Positions 36,831 to 51,565 of a stretch of 64,000 nucleotides of DNA are shown here, one piece after another. Every line of letters starts with the position of its first letter. Positions within the stretch are counted from its first letter, which is position 1. A model generated the notes under the pieces. That model made no database searches, had not been told where the DNA came from, and saw only the letters and a list, made by a program, of their open reading frames with translations. Origin of the DNA: JACCXG01 sp963834305 (GTDB taxonomy: Bacteria; Acidobacteriota; Vicinamibacteria; Vicinamibacterales; 2-12-FULL-66-21); assembly GCA_963834305.1 (NCBI GenBank), contig CAWIAX010000002.1, forward strand, positions 1,178,001 to 1,242,000. The letters are read 5' to 3'. The translations under genes were made by a program, and so were the position numbers.

Positions 36831-37389
36831 GCGCGCGTACCTTCCACCAGCGTCACGAGGTGTCCTCCGATTCGCGACAACGGCAGCACGTAGTCTACCG
36901 CCGCGGCCGCCAGCCCGGCCGCCGGCATCGTAGCGCACTCCGCGGTGGCGGGGTCCTCGACGATGGCGCGGCCGCCGCGCGCCTTGACCGCGGCCAGGCC
37001 GTCGCGCGCCGTCGCGCTGGCGCCGGTCAGCAGCACCGCCGAGCAGCGCCTCGCCGTAGGCTTCGGCCGCCGTCTCGAACAGCACGTCGATCGACGGCCG
37101 CGCCGACCGCACCGCCGCGTCGGTCGAGAGCGCCAGGGCGCCGCGCCGCTCGACCAGCAGGTGGTAGTCGGCCGGGGCGAGATACACCGTGCCCGGCTCG
37201 AGCGCCATCTTGTCCTCGGCCTCGACCACGGTGAGCCGCGTCGCCGCCTGCAGCGTGCCGGCGAGCCCGGGGCCGTCGGCATCCGCGGCGCGGTGCTGCA
37301 CGATCGACGATCGGCGCCGGAAGCCGCGCCGGCAGGCCGGCGAGCAGCCAGCGCAGCGCGTGCAGGCCGCCGAGCGACGTCCCGACCAC
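36827..37389 (-). CDS. cheB: CheB-type protein-glutamate methylesterase domain
   Basis: A stand-alone CheB catalytic domain of about 187 residues without the usual N-terminal receiver. The nucleophile motif is VVGTSLGGLHALRWLLAGLP, the catalytic histidine follows in a VQHRA motif, and the aspartate is in LTGASATARDGLAAVKARGG. APADYHLLVERRGALALS is also typical. The GTG at 37389 is the likely start, 15 bases after the cheR stop. Two frame changes occur (about 37310 and 37040). With no methyl-accepting receptor in the window, its target may be the large HAMP-repeat kinase; that is inference. Confidence 0.85.
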
Positions 37390-37403
37390 GACCAGGGCCG
37401 GCC

Positions 37404-38264
37404 TCAGGCGATCCTCCGGTAGAGCTTCTCGCTCGCGGGCGGCGGCAGCAGCGGCTCGTAGAGCGGCTCCTGCGGCAGGAACCGCAGCGACTCGCGCGAG
37501 CCCAGCCCGAGAATGCCGAACATCCCGAGGCTGTCATGGAACAGCTCGTGCGTCCGCTCCTGCAGCGCGCGGTTGAAGTAGATCATCACGTTGCGGCACA
37601 GGATGACGTTGAACTCGTTGAACGGCGCCGTCGCTGACCAGGTTGTGCTGCGAGAACACGATGTTGCGCTGCAGCGCCGGGCGGAGGATCGCCAGGTCGT
37701 AGCCGCGCCGTGTAGTACTCCGAGAACGACCGCCGCGCCGCCCGCCTGCAGGTAGTTCTGCGGTGTACTTCTGCATCACGTCGGCCGGGTAGATGCCGTC
37801 GCGCGCCCGCCGCAGCATGACCTCGTTCATGTCGGTCGCGTAGATCGCGCCCGGTCGTAGAGCCCTTCTTCCTCGAGCAGGATGGCCATGCGAGTAGACC
37901 TCCTCGCCGAGCGAACAGCCGGCGTGCCAGATCCGGATGAACGGATAGGTCCGCAGCAGCGGCACGACGTGCTGCGGAACGCCAGGAAGAACCCCGGATC
38001 GCGGAACATCGCGCTGACGTTGACCGACACGCCGTTGAGGAACCGCTCCATGCAGTCGCGGTCGTGCAGCACGCGGTCCTGCAGGGCGCTGATGGTCTGG
38101 ACGCCTTCGTCGCGCATCACGTTGGCGACGCGCCGGCGCATCGACGCGCGCGCGTAGTCGCGGAAGTCGTAGCCATGCAGCCGGAACACCGCCTCGAGCA
38201 GCAGCTCGAGCTCGACGGCCTCGACCGCGGCCGCGGCCGCGTCGCTTCCGGCCGGCCGCCGGCG

Positions 38265-38268
<4 letters not shown>
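37404..38268 (-). CDS. cheR: CheR-type protein-glutamate methyltransferase, frameshifted
   Basis: CheR methylates glutamates of chemoreceptors using S-adenosylmethionine. The N-terminal helical part reads LLLEAVFRLHGYDFRDYARA and FLNGVSVNVSAMFRDPGFF. The SAM-binding motif is WHAGCSLGEEVYSMAILLEE, and the late motif is NVMIYFNRALQERTHELFHD. The reading frame changes at about six places between 38220 and 37620. A GTG at 38268 overlaps the stop of the large kinase (GTGA) and is the likely start. The order kinase, cheR, cheB, receiver-kinase on one strand suggests a single operon. Confidence 0.85.
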
Positions 38269-44086
<5,818 letters not shown>

Positions 44087-44172
44087 GGACGGGTCTCCTG
44101 ATGTGGATCACGCGCTGCCGGCCAGGGGCGGACGCGCAGCGTGGAACGGCGGGCGGGACGTCCGGATCGCTG

Positions 44173-45033
44173 TTACCGGGGCCGCCCGGACGGCATTCTA
44201 GGATACTTCGCCGCCACCGCCGGCACGGCGACATCCGGGCGGTCGCTGATGATCGCGTCCACGCCCCAGTCCACGAGCCGATCGATGTCGGCCTGGCGGT
44301 CCACCGTCCAGACCTTGACCGCCACGCCGGCCCGGTGCGCATGGGCCACGAACCGGCGCGTGACGATCGTCGTCTGGCCGGCGCGCTCCGGGACCTGGAA
44401 CTCGCAGTACGGCGTCCGGCCGAGCGGCCAGCCGACCCACGAGCGGTAGAGCGCCCAGCGCGCCTCGCCGGACGCCGCGCCGGTGCGGGCCCTGGCGTCG
44501 TGGCCGCGCACCGCGTCCACCGCGCTGGCATAGAAGGAGCCGAAGACGGCGCGGTCGAGCGCGCCGGCGGCCCGGACGGTGTCGACCGCGGCGCGCGCCA
44601 GCGCGGGCTGCGCCCGTTTCAGTTCGATGATGAGCGGCACCTGCGGGTAGCGGGCCAGGACGGCCGCCAGCGTCGGGATGCCGAGGCCCTGGCCGCGAAA
44701 GGGGAAGGTCCCGCCGGCGCTGAAGTGCCAGGCGGCGTCGAGGGCGCCGAGTTCCGCCGCGGTGCGGGCGGCCACCGGGCCGGCGCCATTGGTCGTACGG
44801 TCGAGCTCGGCGTCGTGGTGGACCACCACCACCCCGTCGCGCGAGAGATGGACGTCGAGCTCCAGGCCGTCGGCGCCGAGCGACAACCCGTGGTCGAACG
44901 CCGCCAGCGTGTTCTCCGGCCGCAGGGCGGCGCCGCCCCGGTGGGCGTAAACGAGCGGGCGGTCCAGCAGCGGCGGCGGCAGAGCCCTGATTGTAGCGGA
45001 AGGGCGCGACGCCACCTGATAAGATGCGAGCAT
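44173..45033 (-). CDS. Glycerophosphodiester phosphodiesterase
   Basis: An intact GDPD-family enzyme of up to 286 residues that hydrolyses glycerophosphodiesters to an alcohol and glycerol 3-phosphate. The conserved motif PLVYAHRGGAALRPENTLAA holds the catalytic HR and E residues. GADGLELDVHLSRDGVVVVH supplies the E and D metal ligands and the second histidine. IIELKRAQP, VKVWTVDRQADIDRLVDWGV and DAIISDRPD complete the barrel. No signal peptide is clear, so it is probably cytosolic. The ATG at 45033 overlaps the start of the divergent MoxR gene; a GTG at 45015 is an alternative. Confidence 0.9.
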   Translation of the reverse strand: MLASYQVASRPSATIRALPPPLLDRPLVYAHRGGAALRPENTLAAFDHGLSLGADGLELDVHLSRDGVVVVHHDAELDRTTNGAGPVAARTAAELGALDAAWHFSAGGTFPFRGQGLGIPTLAAVLARYPQVPLIIELKRAQPALARAAVDTVRAAGALDRAVFGSFYASAVDAVRGHDARARTGAASGEARWALYRSWVGWPLGRTPYCEFQVPERAGQTTIVTRRFVAHAHRAGVAVKVWTVDRQADIDRLVDWGVDAIISDRPDVAVPAVAAKYPRMPSGRPR

Positions 45034-46540
45034 GCCCTCGGCAAGACCCACCACGCTCGGAGAGCTCCGCACGGCCGTCGCCGCGGGGCGCGTCACGCGT
45101 CGCTCGGTTCGCGACGAAGTGCGCGAGAACCTCGTTGCCCGGCTGCGCGCCGGCGACACCTTGTTTCCCGGCATCATCGGCTACGACGACACCGTCGTGC
45201 CGCAGATCGTCAATGCCGTGCTGTCGCGGCACAACTTCATCCTGCTCGGCCTGCGCGGCCAGGCCAAGAGCCGCATCCTGCGCGCGCTCACGGAGCTGCT
45301 CGACGCCGAGATTCCCGTGGTGCCCGGCTGCGAGATCCACGACGACCCGCTCGCGCCGCTGTGCGCCGCCTGCCGGGCGCGCGTCCGCCAGGACGGCGAC
45401 GCGCTGCCGATCGGCTGGCTCGGCGCGCGACGCGCGCTACGTCGAGAAGCTCGCCACGCCCGACGTCACCATCGCCGACATGATCGGCGACCTCGATCCC
45501 ATCAAGGCGGCGCGCTCCGGCCTCGATCTCGCCGACGAGCTGACGATGCACTACGGCCTGGTGCCGCGCGCCAACCGCGGCATCTTCGCGATCAACGAGC
45601 TGCCCGACCTCGCCGGCAAGATCCAGGTCGGCCTGTTCAACATCCTCCAGGAGGGGGATGTGCAGATCAAGGGCTACCCGATCCGCCTGCCGCTCGACGT
45701 GCTGATGGTGTTCAGCGCCAACCCGGAGGACTACACCGCGCGCGGCAAGATCATCACGCCGCTCAAGGACCGCATCGGCTCGGAGATCCGCACGCACTAC
45801 CCCGCCACCCGCCAGCACGCCATGGCGATCACCGCGCAGGAAGCCTGGCTCGCGCGCGGCGACGTCGCGCATCCCCGAGTTCGTGCGCGAGATCGTCGAG
45901 GAGGTCGCCTTCCAGGCGCGGCACGACCAGAAGATCGACAAGCGGTCCGGCGTCAGCCAGCGGCTGCCGATCTCGCTGCTCGAGAACGTCGTCTCGAACG
46001 CCGAGCGGCGCGCGCTGCTCGCCGGCGAGGCGCTCGTGGTGCCGCGCATCACCGACATCTACGCGGCGCTGCCGGCCATCACCGGCAAGTTCGAGCTCGA
46101 ATACGAAGGGCGAGCTGCGCGGCGCCGACAACGTCGCGCGCGACATCATCCGCGCCGCCGTCGGCAACGTCTTCAACGGCTACTTCGCCAACGCCGACCT
46201 GCGGCAGGTCACCGAGTGGTTCGACCTCGGCGGCAGCCTGCAGATCGACGACACCATCGCCGCCGACGAGCTGCTCCTCCGCACCCGCGACGTCCAGGGC
46301 CTCGCCGATCTCGCCACCCAGACCGGCGCCGAGGCGTCCGGCCCCGCGCCCCTCTTCGCCGCGGCGGTCGACTTCGTGCTCGAAGGGCTCTACGCCCAGA
46401 AGAAGATCAGCCGGTCCGACGAGTTCCAGTACCAGTCGGCCGAGCCGCCCCGCCGCCCGACGCCGCGCGGCGTGCCGCAGGACGCCATCCTCGAGCGCGA
46501 GCTGCCGACGATGGGCGGGAAGAAGAAGTACTACAACTAG
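45032..46540 (+). CDS. MoxR-type AAA+ ATPase, frameshifted
   Basis: A AAA+ ATPase of the MoxR/magnesium-chelatase type, about 500 residues. Motifs are PGIIGYDDTVVPQIVNAVLS, the P-loop region FILLGLRGQAKSRILRALTE, the ATPase segment RGIFAINELPDLAGKIQVGL with the EGD-containing QEGDVQIKG loop, and DVLMVFSANPEDYTARGKII. It ends ELPTMGGKKKYYN. Single extra bases at about 45428, 45868 and 46110 change the frame; removing them gives RDARYVEKL, DVAIPEFVREI and YEGELRGAD. MoxR ATPases work with VWA proteins, and a VWA gene follows four bases downstream, so the two are almost certainly partners. Confidence 0.88.
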   Translation: MPSARPTTLGELRTAVAAGRVTRRSVRDEVRENLVARLRAGDTLFPGIIGYDDTVVPQIVNAVLSRHNFILLGLRGQAKSRILRALTELLDAEIPVVPGCEIHDDPLAPLCAACRARVRQDGDALPIGWLGARRALRREARHARRHHRRHDRRPRSHQGGALRPRSRRRADDALRPGAARQPRHLRDQRAARPRRQDPGRPVQHPPGGGCADQGLPDPPAARRADGVQRQPGGLHRARQDHHAAQGPHRLGDPHALPRHPPARHGDHRAGSLARARRRRASPSSCARSSRRSPSRRGTTRRSTSGPASASGCRSRCSRTSSRTPSGARCSPARRSWCRASPTSTRRCRPSPASSSSNTKGELRGADNVARDIIRAAVGNVFNGYFANADLRQVTEWFDLGGSLQIDDTIAADELLLRTRDVQGLADLATQTGAEASGPAPLFAAAVDFVLEGLYAQKKISRSDEFQYQSAEPPRRPTPRGVPQDAILERELPTMGGKKKYYN

Positions 46541-46544
46541 CGTC

Positions 46545-47848
46545 ATGAAGTACCGCTTCTCCAAGTTCCGGCCCGAAGATCTCGACGGCCTCGACCTCGA
46601 GGAGCTGCTGTCGAAGCTGTCGGACCTGCTGCTCTCGAGCGGCTTCGACGATCCCGTACGGGACGCCGTTCGAGGATGCGGAAGGGGTCTCGGCCGAAGC
46701 GCTGCACGACGCCATGCTCGAAGCCCTGCTGAACGGCGGACTGCTGTCGGACGAGATGCTCGAGACGCTGCTCGGCAAGGACTGGCAGACCGCCGACGAC
46801 GCCGAACAGCGGCTCGAAGCCCTGATCGAGCAGATCATCGAGAAGCTGCAGCACCAGGGCTACCTGACCGGGCCGCCCAACCTCGACGCCAGCCGTGCCG
46901 AGCGCGACGGGCCGGGGCGCGGCGCCGGCGGCGCCGAGCAGAACCTCCGCTTCGAGATCACCGACAAGAGCCTCGACTTCCTCGGCTACCGGGCGCTGCG
47001 CGACCTGCTCGGCTCGATCGGCCGCAGCAGCATCGGCCGCCACGATACGCGCGAGATGGCCACCGGCATCGAGGCGAGCGGCGCCCCCAAGAAATACGAG
47101 TTCGGCGACACCATGAACCTCGACGCCGCGCGGCACCATCCTGAACGCCGTCATGCGGGAGCGGGAACAGGGGCGGGTCGCGCTGGCCACGCCCGGCCAG
47201 GCCGGCGGGTTCTCACTCGATGTCGACTACGACGACCTGATGGTCGCCCAGGGGGAGTACCAGAGCTCCTGCGCCACGGTCGTGATGCTCGACTGCAGCC
47301 ACAGCATGATCCTCTACGGCGAGGACCGCTTCACGCCCGCCAAGCGGGTGGCGCTGGCGCTCGCCAACCTGATCCGGCTGCAGTATCCCGGCGACGCGCT
47401 GAACGTCGTGCTGTTCCACGATTCCGCCGAGGAGATCCCGCTCAGCCGCCTCGCCCGCGTCCGCGTCGGCCCCTACTACACCAACACCCGCGAAGGGCTG
47501 CGCCTGGCGCGCCGCATCCTCGAGCGCCAGCGCAAGGACATGCGGCAGATCATCATGATCACCGACGGCAAGCCGTCGGCGCTCACCCGCCCCGACGGGC
47601 AGATCTACCGCAACGCGTTCGGCCTCGACCCGTTCATCGTCTCGGAGACCTTCGCCGAGGTGGCCGCCTGCCGCAAGGCCGGCATCCTGATCAACACCTT
47701 CATGCTGGCGCGCGACCACGATCTCGTCAGCTTCGTGCGCAAGGTCGCGCAGATCTGCCACGGCAAGGCCTACTTCACGACGCCGCGCACCCTCGGGCGC
47801 TACGTGCTGATGGACTACATGGACAAGAAGACGCGGACGGTCCACTGA
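46545..47848 (+). CDS. VWA-domain protein, partner of the MoxR ATPase
   Basis: About 433 residues. The N-terminal region (MKYRFSKFRPEDLDGLDLEE) is helical and acidic. The C-terminal half is a von Willebrand A domain with a metal-ion-dependent adhesion site: VVMLDCSHSMILYGEDRFTP is the DxSxS motif, TNTREGLRLARRILERQRKD carries the threonine, and IIMITDGKPSALTRPDGQIY the second aspartate. The end is GRYVLMDYMDKKTRTVH. Two frame changes, near 46663 and 47133, are each one extra base. MoxR/VWA pairs are thought to act as chaperones that insert metals or remodel complexes. The target here is unknown. Confidence 0.88.
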
Positions 47849-47919
47849 TGCCGGCCGGACGGACGACGGCGGCCGCCGCCGGCCCGCATCCGCCGCGCTG
47901 ACGCGCCGCCACCGCGCCC

Positions 47920-48559
47920 ATGCTGCCCCCGACGCTCCCCATCTTCCCGCTCCCGAACGTCGTCCTGTTCCCGAACGTGTTCCTGCCGCTGCACATCTTC
48001 GAGCCGCGCTACCGCGAGATGGTGGCCGATGCGCTGGCCGGCGATCGGATCATCGGCATGGTGCTGCTGCGCCCGGGCTGGGAACTGGCGGATTACGACG
48101 ACCGGCCCGCCGGTCTATCCGATCGGCTGTGCCGGCGCTCATCACGTATTCCGAGCAGCATCGCCGACGGACGCTACAACATCGTGCTGCGCGGCCTGGA
48201 CAAGTTCCGCGTGCTCGACGAGGAAGCCGGCCGGAGCTACCGGGTCGCCCGCGTCGAGCCGCTGCCGCGAGGAGCCGACCGAAGGCGACAAGGCGGTGAT
48301 CCGCGGCCGAGCGGCGCCGGCTCGAGGCGCTGCTCGTGCCCGCAGCCGCAGGGCCGCGGCGTGGATCCCAAGGTGCCGCCGTCGATGCCCGACGAGGACC
48401 TGGTCAACGCGCTCGCCCAGTACCTCGACCTCGAGCCGGTGGAGAAGCAGGCGCTGCTCGAGCGCGACGGGCTGGTCGGCGCGCTGCCGCTCGCTGATCG
48501 ACCTGCTCGAGATGAAGGTGATCGTCTCGCAGCAGAAATGGACCTCGGACGCCCATTGA
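47920..48559 (+). CDS. LON substrate-binding-domain protein, frameshifted
   Basis: A small protein of about 213 residues made of the N-terminal domain of Lon protease only. The start MLPPTLPIFPLPNVVLFPNV continues with FLPLHIFEPRYREMVADALA, the conserved beginning of the domain, and later DGRYNIVLRGLDKFRVLDEE and YRVARVEPL. The C-terminal helices read PDEDLVNALAQYLDLEPVEK and end LLEMKVIVSQQKWTSDAH. No ATPase or protease part follows. Frame changes lie at about 48110-48150, 48270-48350 and 48495. It is 71 bases after the VWA gene on the same strand. Similar lone LON-domain proteins are common and their role is poorly known. Confidence 0.85.
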
Positions 48560-48582
48560 GCACCGACCGCTATACTGGATCC

Positions 48583-49239
48583 ATGCGGATCCTGACCGCA
48601 CTCGTCCTTGGGCTCCTGCTCGCCGGATCCTCCGCACTCGACGGGCAAACGCGCCGCCGCACGCCGGCGCGCACCGCCAAGCCCAAACCGAAGCCGGCGC
48701 CGGCGAAGGTGAAGACCGAGCCCGCCAAGGTGACCTGTCCCGAGAGCCTCGGCATCGGCGTCAAGACCGGCGCCAGCTACTGCTTCGTGCTGGCCGGGCA
48801 GAATCCCGCGGACGGCGTGATCGTGGCGATCCCCTCGCACACCGGCGCGGCCACGCTCCGCTTCGACCTGCACAACCGCCACACCTACTCCGAGGAGCAG
48901 ATGAAGGCCGGCCGCGGCTTCGCCACGTACACGGCCGTGATCGGCGTGCTGACGATGAAGCCGGACCTGCTCGACCGGGCGGCGGTGCAGAGCGAGTTCC
49001 GCACCGTGCGCGACCTGCACGAGCGCATCATGGGCGGTGCCGGCCCCGGCGGCATGAAGGCCGTGGCCCCGGTCGGCCGCGAAAGCGTCGCCATCACCAT
49101 CCCCGCCGGCGTCACCCAGGTCAGCCTGCTTGGCGAAGTGCTCGACGCCACCACAGCCGCCGGCCGCGAGACCGCCGCCCCGGGCCGCCCCGTGGCGATC
49201 GTCAGCAACGTGACCGTGGAGTACCGCCCGGGACGATAG
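48583..49239 (+). CDS. Secreted protein of unknown function
   Basis: An intact 218-residue protein. A signal peptide (MRILTALVLGLLLAGSSALD) is followed by a basic, proline- and lysine-rich stretch (TAKPKPKPAPAKVKTEP), often a linker that crosses the cell wall or periplasm. The globular part begins CPESLGIGVKTGASYCFVLA, with two cysteines that could pair, and has beta-rich sequence to VAIVSNVTVEYRPGR. I do not recognise a family. It starts 23 bases after the LON-domain gene. TATACT at about 48571 could be a -10 box but no partner was found. Confidence 0.6.
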   Translation: MRILTALVLGLLLAGSSALDGQTRRRTPARTAKPKPKPAPAKVKTEPAKVTCPESLGIGVKTGASYCFVLAGQNPADGVIVAIPSHTGAATLRFDLHNRHTYSEEQMKAGRGFATYTAVIGVLTMKPDLLDRAAVQSEFRTVRDLHERIMGGAGPGGMKAVAPVGRESVAITIPAGVTQVSLLGEVLDATTAAGRETAAPGRPVAIVSNVTVEYRPGR

Positions 49240-49242
49240 GGG

Positions 49243-49326
49243 GCCCTTGGCCCTTGGCCCTTCGCCCTTCGCCCTTCGCCCTTCGCCCTTCGCCCTTCGC
49301 CCTTCGCCCTTAGCCCTTCGCCCTTG
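49243..49326. repeat. 7-bp tandem repeat array (twelve units)
   Basis: Twelve head-to-tail units of GCCCTTC with a few GCCCTTG or GCCCTTA variants fill the gap before the BtuF-like gene. The last base of the array is the first base of that gene's GTG start codon. Confidence 0.92.
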
Positions 49327-50159
49327 TGACCACCCCCTACCCCTCCCGCATCGTCTGCCTGACTGAGGAAACGACCGAAACCCTCTACCTGCTCGGCGAG
49401 GGGGACCGGATCGTGGGTATCTCCGGCTACACCGTCCGTCCTCCGGCCGCGCGATCGAAGCCGAAGGTCTCGGCGTTCATCAATGCCCGGTTCGACAAAA
49501 TCGAGGCGCTGCGCCCGGACCTGGTGCTGGCCTTCTCCGACCTGCAGGCGGACATCGCGGCGGAGCTGATCCGGCGCGGCTACCCGGTCGTCACCTTCAA
49601 CCAGCGGAGCGTCGCCCAGATTCTCCAGATGATCCGGGTGCTCGGCGGGATGGTCGGGCGGGCGGAGGACGCGGACGCGCTGGCGCGGCGCCTCGAAGCC
49701 GGGCTCGACGACATCCGCGGCTTGGCGGCACGGCTGCCGCGGCGGCCGCGGGTGTTCTTCGAGGAGTGGGACGACCCGCTGATCTCCGGCATCTGCTGGG
49801 TCGATGAGCTGGTGGAGATGGCCGGCGGAGCGCCGCTCTTTCCCGAGCTGCGGGCGCAGCCGCTGGCGAAGGGGCGCATCCTGTCACCGGACGCCGTGCT
49901 CGCGAAGGATCCGGAGGTCATCATCGCGTCGTGGTGCGGCAAGGCGATGAAGAAGCGGACGATCGTCGACCGTCCGGGCTGGTCGGCGATGTCAGCCGTG
50001 CGCGGCGGTCACGTCTACGAGATCAAATCCACCTACATCCTGCAGCCCGGGCCGGCGTCACTGACCGACGGCGTGCGCCAACTGCACGAGTGCATCGCCC
50101 GCGCCGCTGGTGCGCCGGCAGAGCCGCAGCTATCCGCGACGCGGTCGTTTCACCCGTAG
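49326..50159 (+). CDS. BtuF-like cobalamin/siderophore-binding protein, no signal peptide
   Basis: A 277-residue periplasmic-binding-protein fold of the BtuF/FepB group. Motifs are YPSRIVCLTEETTETLYLLG, RIVGISGYTVRPPAARSKPK, KIEALRPDLVLAFSDLQADI, GICWVDELVEMAGGAPLFPE and ILSPDAVLAKDPEVIIASWC. The sequence starts within the folded domain, so there is no signal peptide and the protein would stay in the cytoplasm unless the true start is missing. No ABC permease or ATPase gene is adjacent. Such lone cytosolic members are known but their job is unclear. The start is GTG at 49326, directly at the edge of the repeat array. Confidence 0.8.
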   Translation: MTTPYPSRIVCLTEETTETLYLLGEGDRIVGISGYTVRPPAARSKPKVSAFINARFDKIEALRPDLVLAFSDLQADIAAELIRRGYPVVTFNQRSVAQILQMIRVLGGMVGRAEDADALARRLEAGLDDIRGLAARLPRRPRVFFEEWDDPLISGICWVDELVEMAGGAPLFPELRAQPLAKGRILSPDAVLAKDPEVIIASWCGKAMKKRTIVDRPGWSAMSAVRGGHVYEIKSTYILQPGPASLTDGVRQLHECIARAAGAPAEPQLSATRSFHP

Positions 50160-50189
50160 GTGCAGCCGTCAGGCTGGCCGGCACCGCCG

Positions 50190-50795
50190 CTAATCCGGCA
50201 TGCAGGCGAGGCTTGGCACCGCTGCCGCCGCGGCGGCGCGCGGGGTGATCTCGGGACGCTGGATCAGCTCGAGGAACTCCATCCGCGTGCGCGCGTCCTC
50301 GCGGAACACGCCGAGCATGGCGCTGGTGGTCGCGCAGGAATTCTGTTTCTCGACGCCGCGCATCGACATGCACAGGTGGGTGGCCTCGATGACGACGGCG
50401 ACGCCGAGCGGCTCCACCTTCTGGCGCAGCGTTTCCGCGATCTGGCTGGTGAGCCGTTCCTGGATCTGGAGGCGGCGGGCGAAGATGTCGACGAGGCGCG
50501 GGATCTTGCTGAGGCCGAGGACACGGCCCTGCGGGATGTACGCCACGTGGCACTTGCCGAAGAACGGCAGCAGGTGATGCTCGCACAGGCTGTAGAAGTC
50601 GATGTCGCGGACGATCACCATCTCGTTATAATCGACGTTGAACAGCGCGTTGTTCAGCGTGGCGTCGACATCCATGGTGTAGCCGCCGGTGAGGAACCGC
50701 AGCGCTTTCTCCACGCGTTTGGGCGTGTCGATCAGCCCTTCACGGGCCGGGTCTTCGCCGAGCTCCGCCAGCAGTTTCCGGATGATCTCCTGCAT
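50190..50795 (-). CDS. folE: GTP cyclohydrolase I
   Basis: FolE converts GTP to 7,8-dihydroneopterin triphosphate, the first step of folate synthesis. The protein is intact at 201 residues. The zinc ligands are in FYSLCEHHLLPFFGKCHVAY and in THLCMSMRGVEKQNSCATTS, and PQGRVLGLSKIPRLVDIFAR and IQERLTSQIAETLRQKV are typical. The N-terminus (MQEIIRKLLAELGEDPAREG) agrees with the family, so the start is sound. It is divergent from the TPR gene, whose signal peptide begins within about 20 bases. Confidence 0.96.
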   Translation of the reverse strand: MQEIIRKLLAELGEDPAREGLIDTPKRVEKALRFLTGGYTMDVDATLNNALFNVDYNEMVIVRDIDFYSLCEHHLLPFFGKCHVAYIPQGRVLGLSKIPRLVDIFARRLQIQERLTSQIAETLRQKVEPLGVAVVIEATHLCMSMRGVEKQNSCATTSAMLGVFREDARTRMEFLELIQRPEITPRAAAAAAVPSLACMPD

Positions 50796-50811
50796 CTTCG
50801 TATTCTATATC

Positions 50812-51528
50812 GTGGCTTTCATTGCTCCGCCGCTGCCGGCCGCCGGCGCGGCGCAGCCCGCCGATCCCGACGCGCTCTACGCGCAGCGCGACGAGCTGTC
50901 GAGCGCCCGGCGGGCCGAAGCGGTGTGGGCGGATCGGCTGGCGAACAACGCGCGCGACTTCGAGTCGGCGTGGAAGCTGGCACGGGCGCGCTACTGGCTC
51001 GGCGGCCACGCGCCCGAGGCGGAGCGCAAGCCGGCGCTCGAGGCCGGGATTGCCGCCGCCCGCGCCGCCATCGCGGCCGAGCCGGCGCGGCCGGAAGGGC
51101 ACTTCTGGCTGGCCGCCAACATGGGGGCGCTGGCCGAATCGTTCGGTCTGCGGCAGGGGATCAAATACCGCGGCGACATCAAGAGTGCGCTGCTGACAGT
51201 GCTGAAAATCGATCCCGCTTTCCAGCAGGGCTCGGCGGACCGCGCACTCGGGCGCTGGTACCTCAAGGTGCCGGGGCTGTTCGGCGGCAGCCGGAAGAAG
51301 TCGGAAGAACACCTGCGGCGATCGCTGACCTACGCGCCGTTCAGCACGGCGTCTCACTTCTTCCTGGCCGAAACGCTGCTCGATGGGGGCAGGCGGGATG
51401 AGGCGCGGGCGGAGCTGCAGCGGGTGATCGACGCGCCGATCGATCCGGATTGGGCGCCGGAGGACCGCGACTTCAAGGCGCGGGCGCGAGTGCTGCTCGA
51501 CGCGCTCGGCGCCAGGCCGTCTGGGTAA
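50812..51528 (+). CDS. Secreted TPR-like protein (TRAP-transporter TatT-like)
   Basis: About 238 residues from GTG at 50812 (MAFIAPPLPAAGAAQPADPD), with a short signal-like N-terminus. An ATG at 50782 would add MISCIFVFYI, a better signal peptide, but it overlaps the divergent folE start. The body is alpha-helical and repeat-like: SARRAEAVWADRLANNARDF, GIAAARAAIAAEPARPEGHF, WYLKVPGLFGGSRKKSEEHL and ASHFFLAETLLDGGRRDEAR. The GGS-K-SEEH stretch resembles the TatT family of periplasmic TPR proteins found with some TRAP transporters. No TRAP transporter genes are near, so the function is open. Confidence 0.7.
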   Translation: MAFIAPPLPAAGAAQPADPDALYAQRDELSSARRAEAVWADRLANNARDFESAWKLARARYWLGGHAPEAERKPALEAGIAAARAAIAAEPARPEGHFWLAANMGALAESFGLRQGIKYRGDIKSALLTVLKIDPAFQQGSADRALGRWYLKVPGLFGGSRKKSEEHLRRSLTYAPFSTASHFFLAETLLDGGRRDEARAELQRVIDAPIDPDWAPEDRDFKARARVLLDALGARPSG

Positions 51529-51565
51529 CCGGGCCAGACGCCCCGTTCACCGACCCCGGCGCCCG

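Noticed and set aside
50629..50634. TATAAT inside folE as a promoter
   Set aside because: It lies within the coding sequence of folE, has no -35 partner and is best explained by chance.
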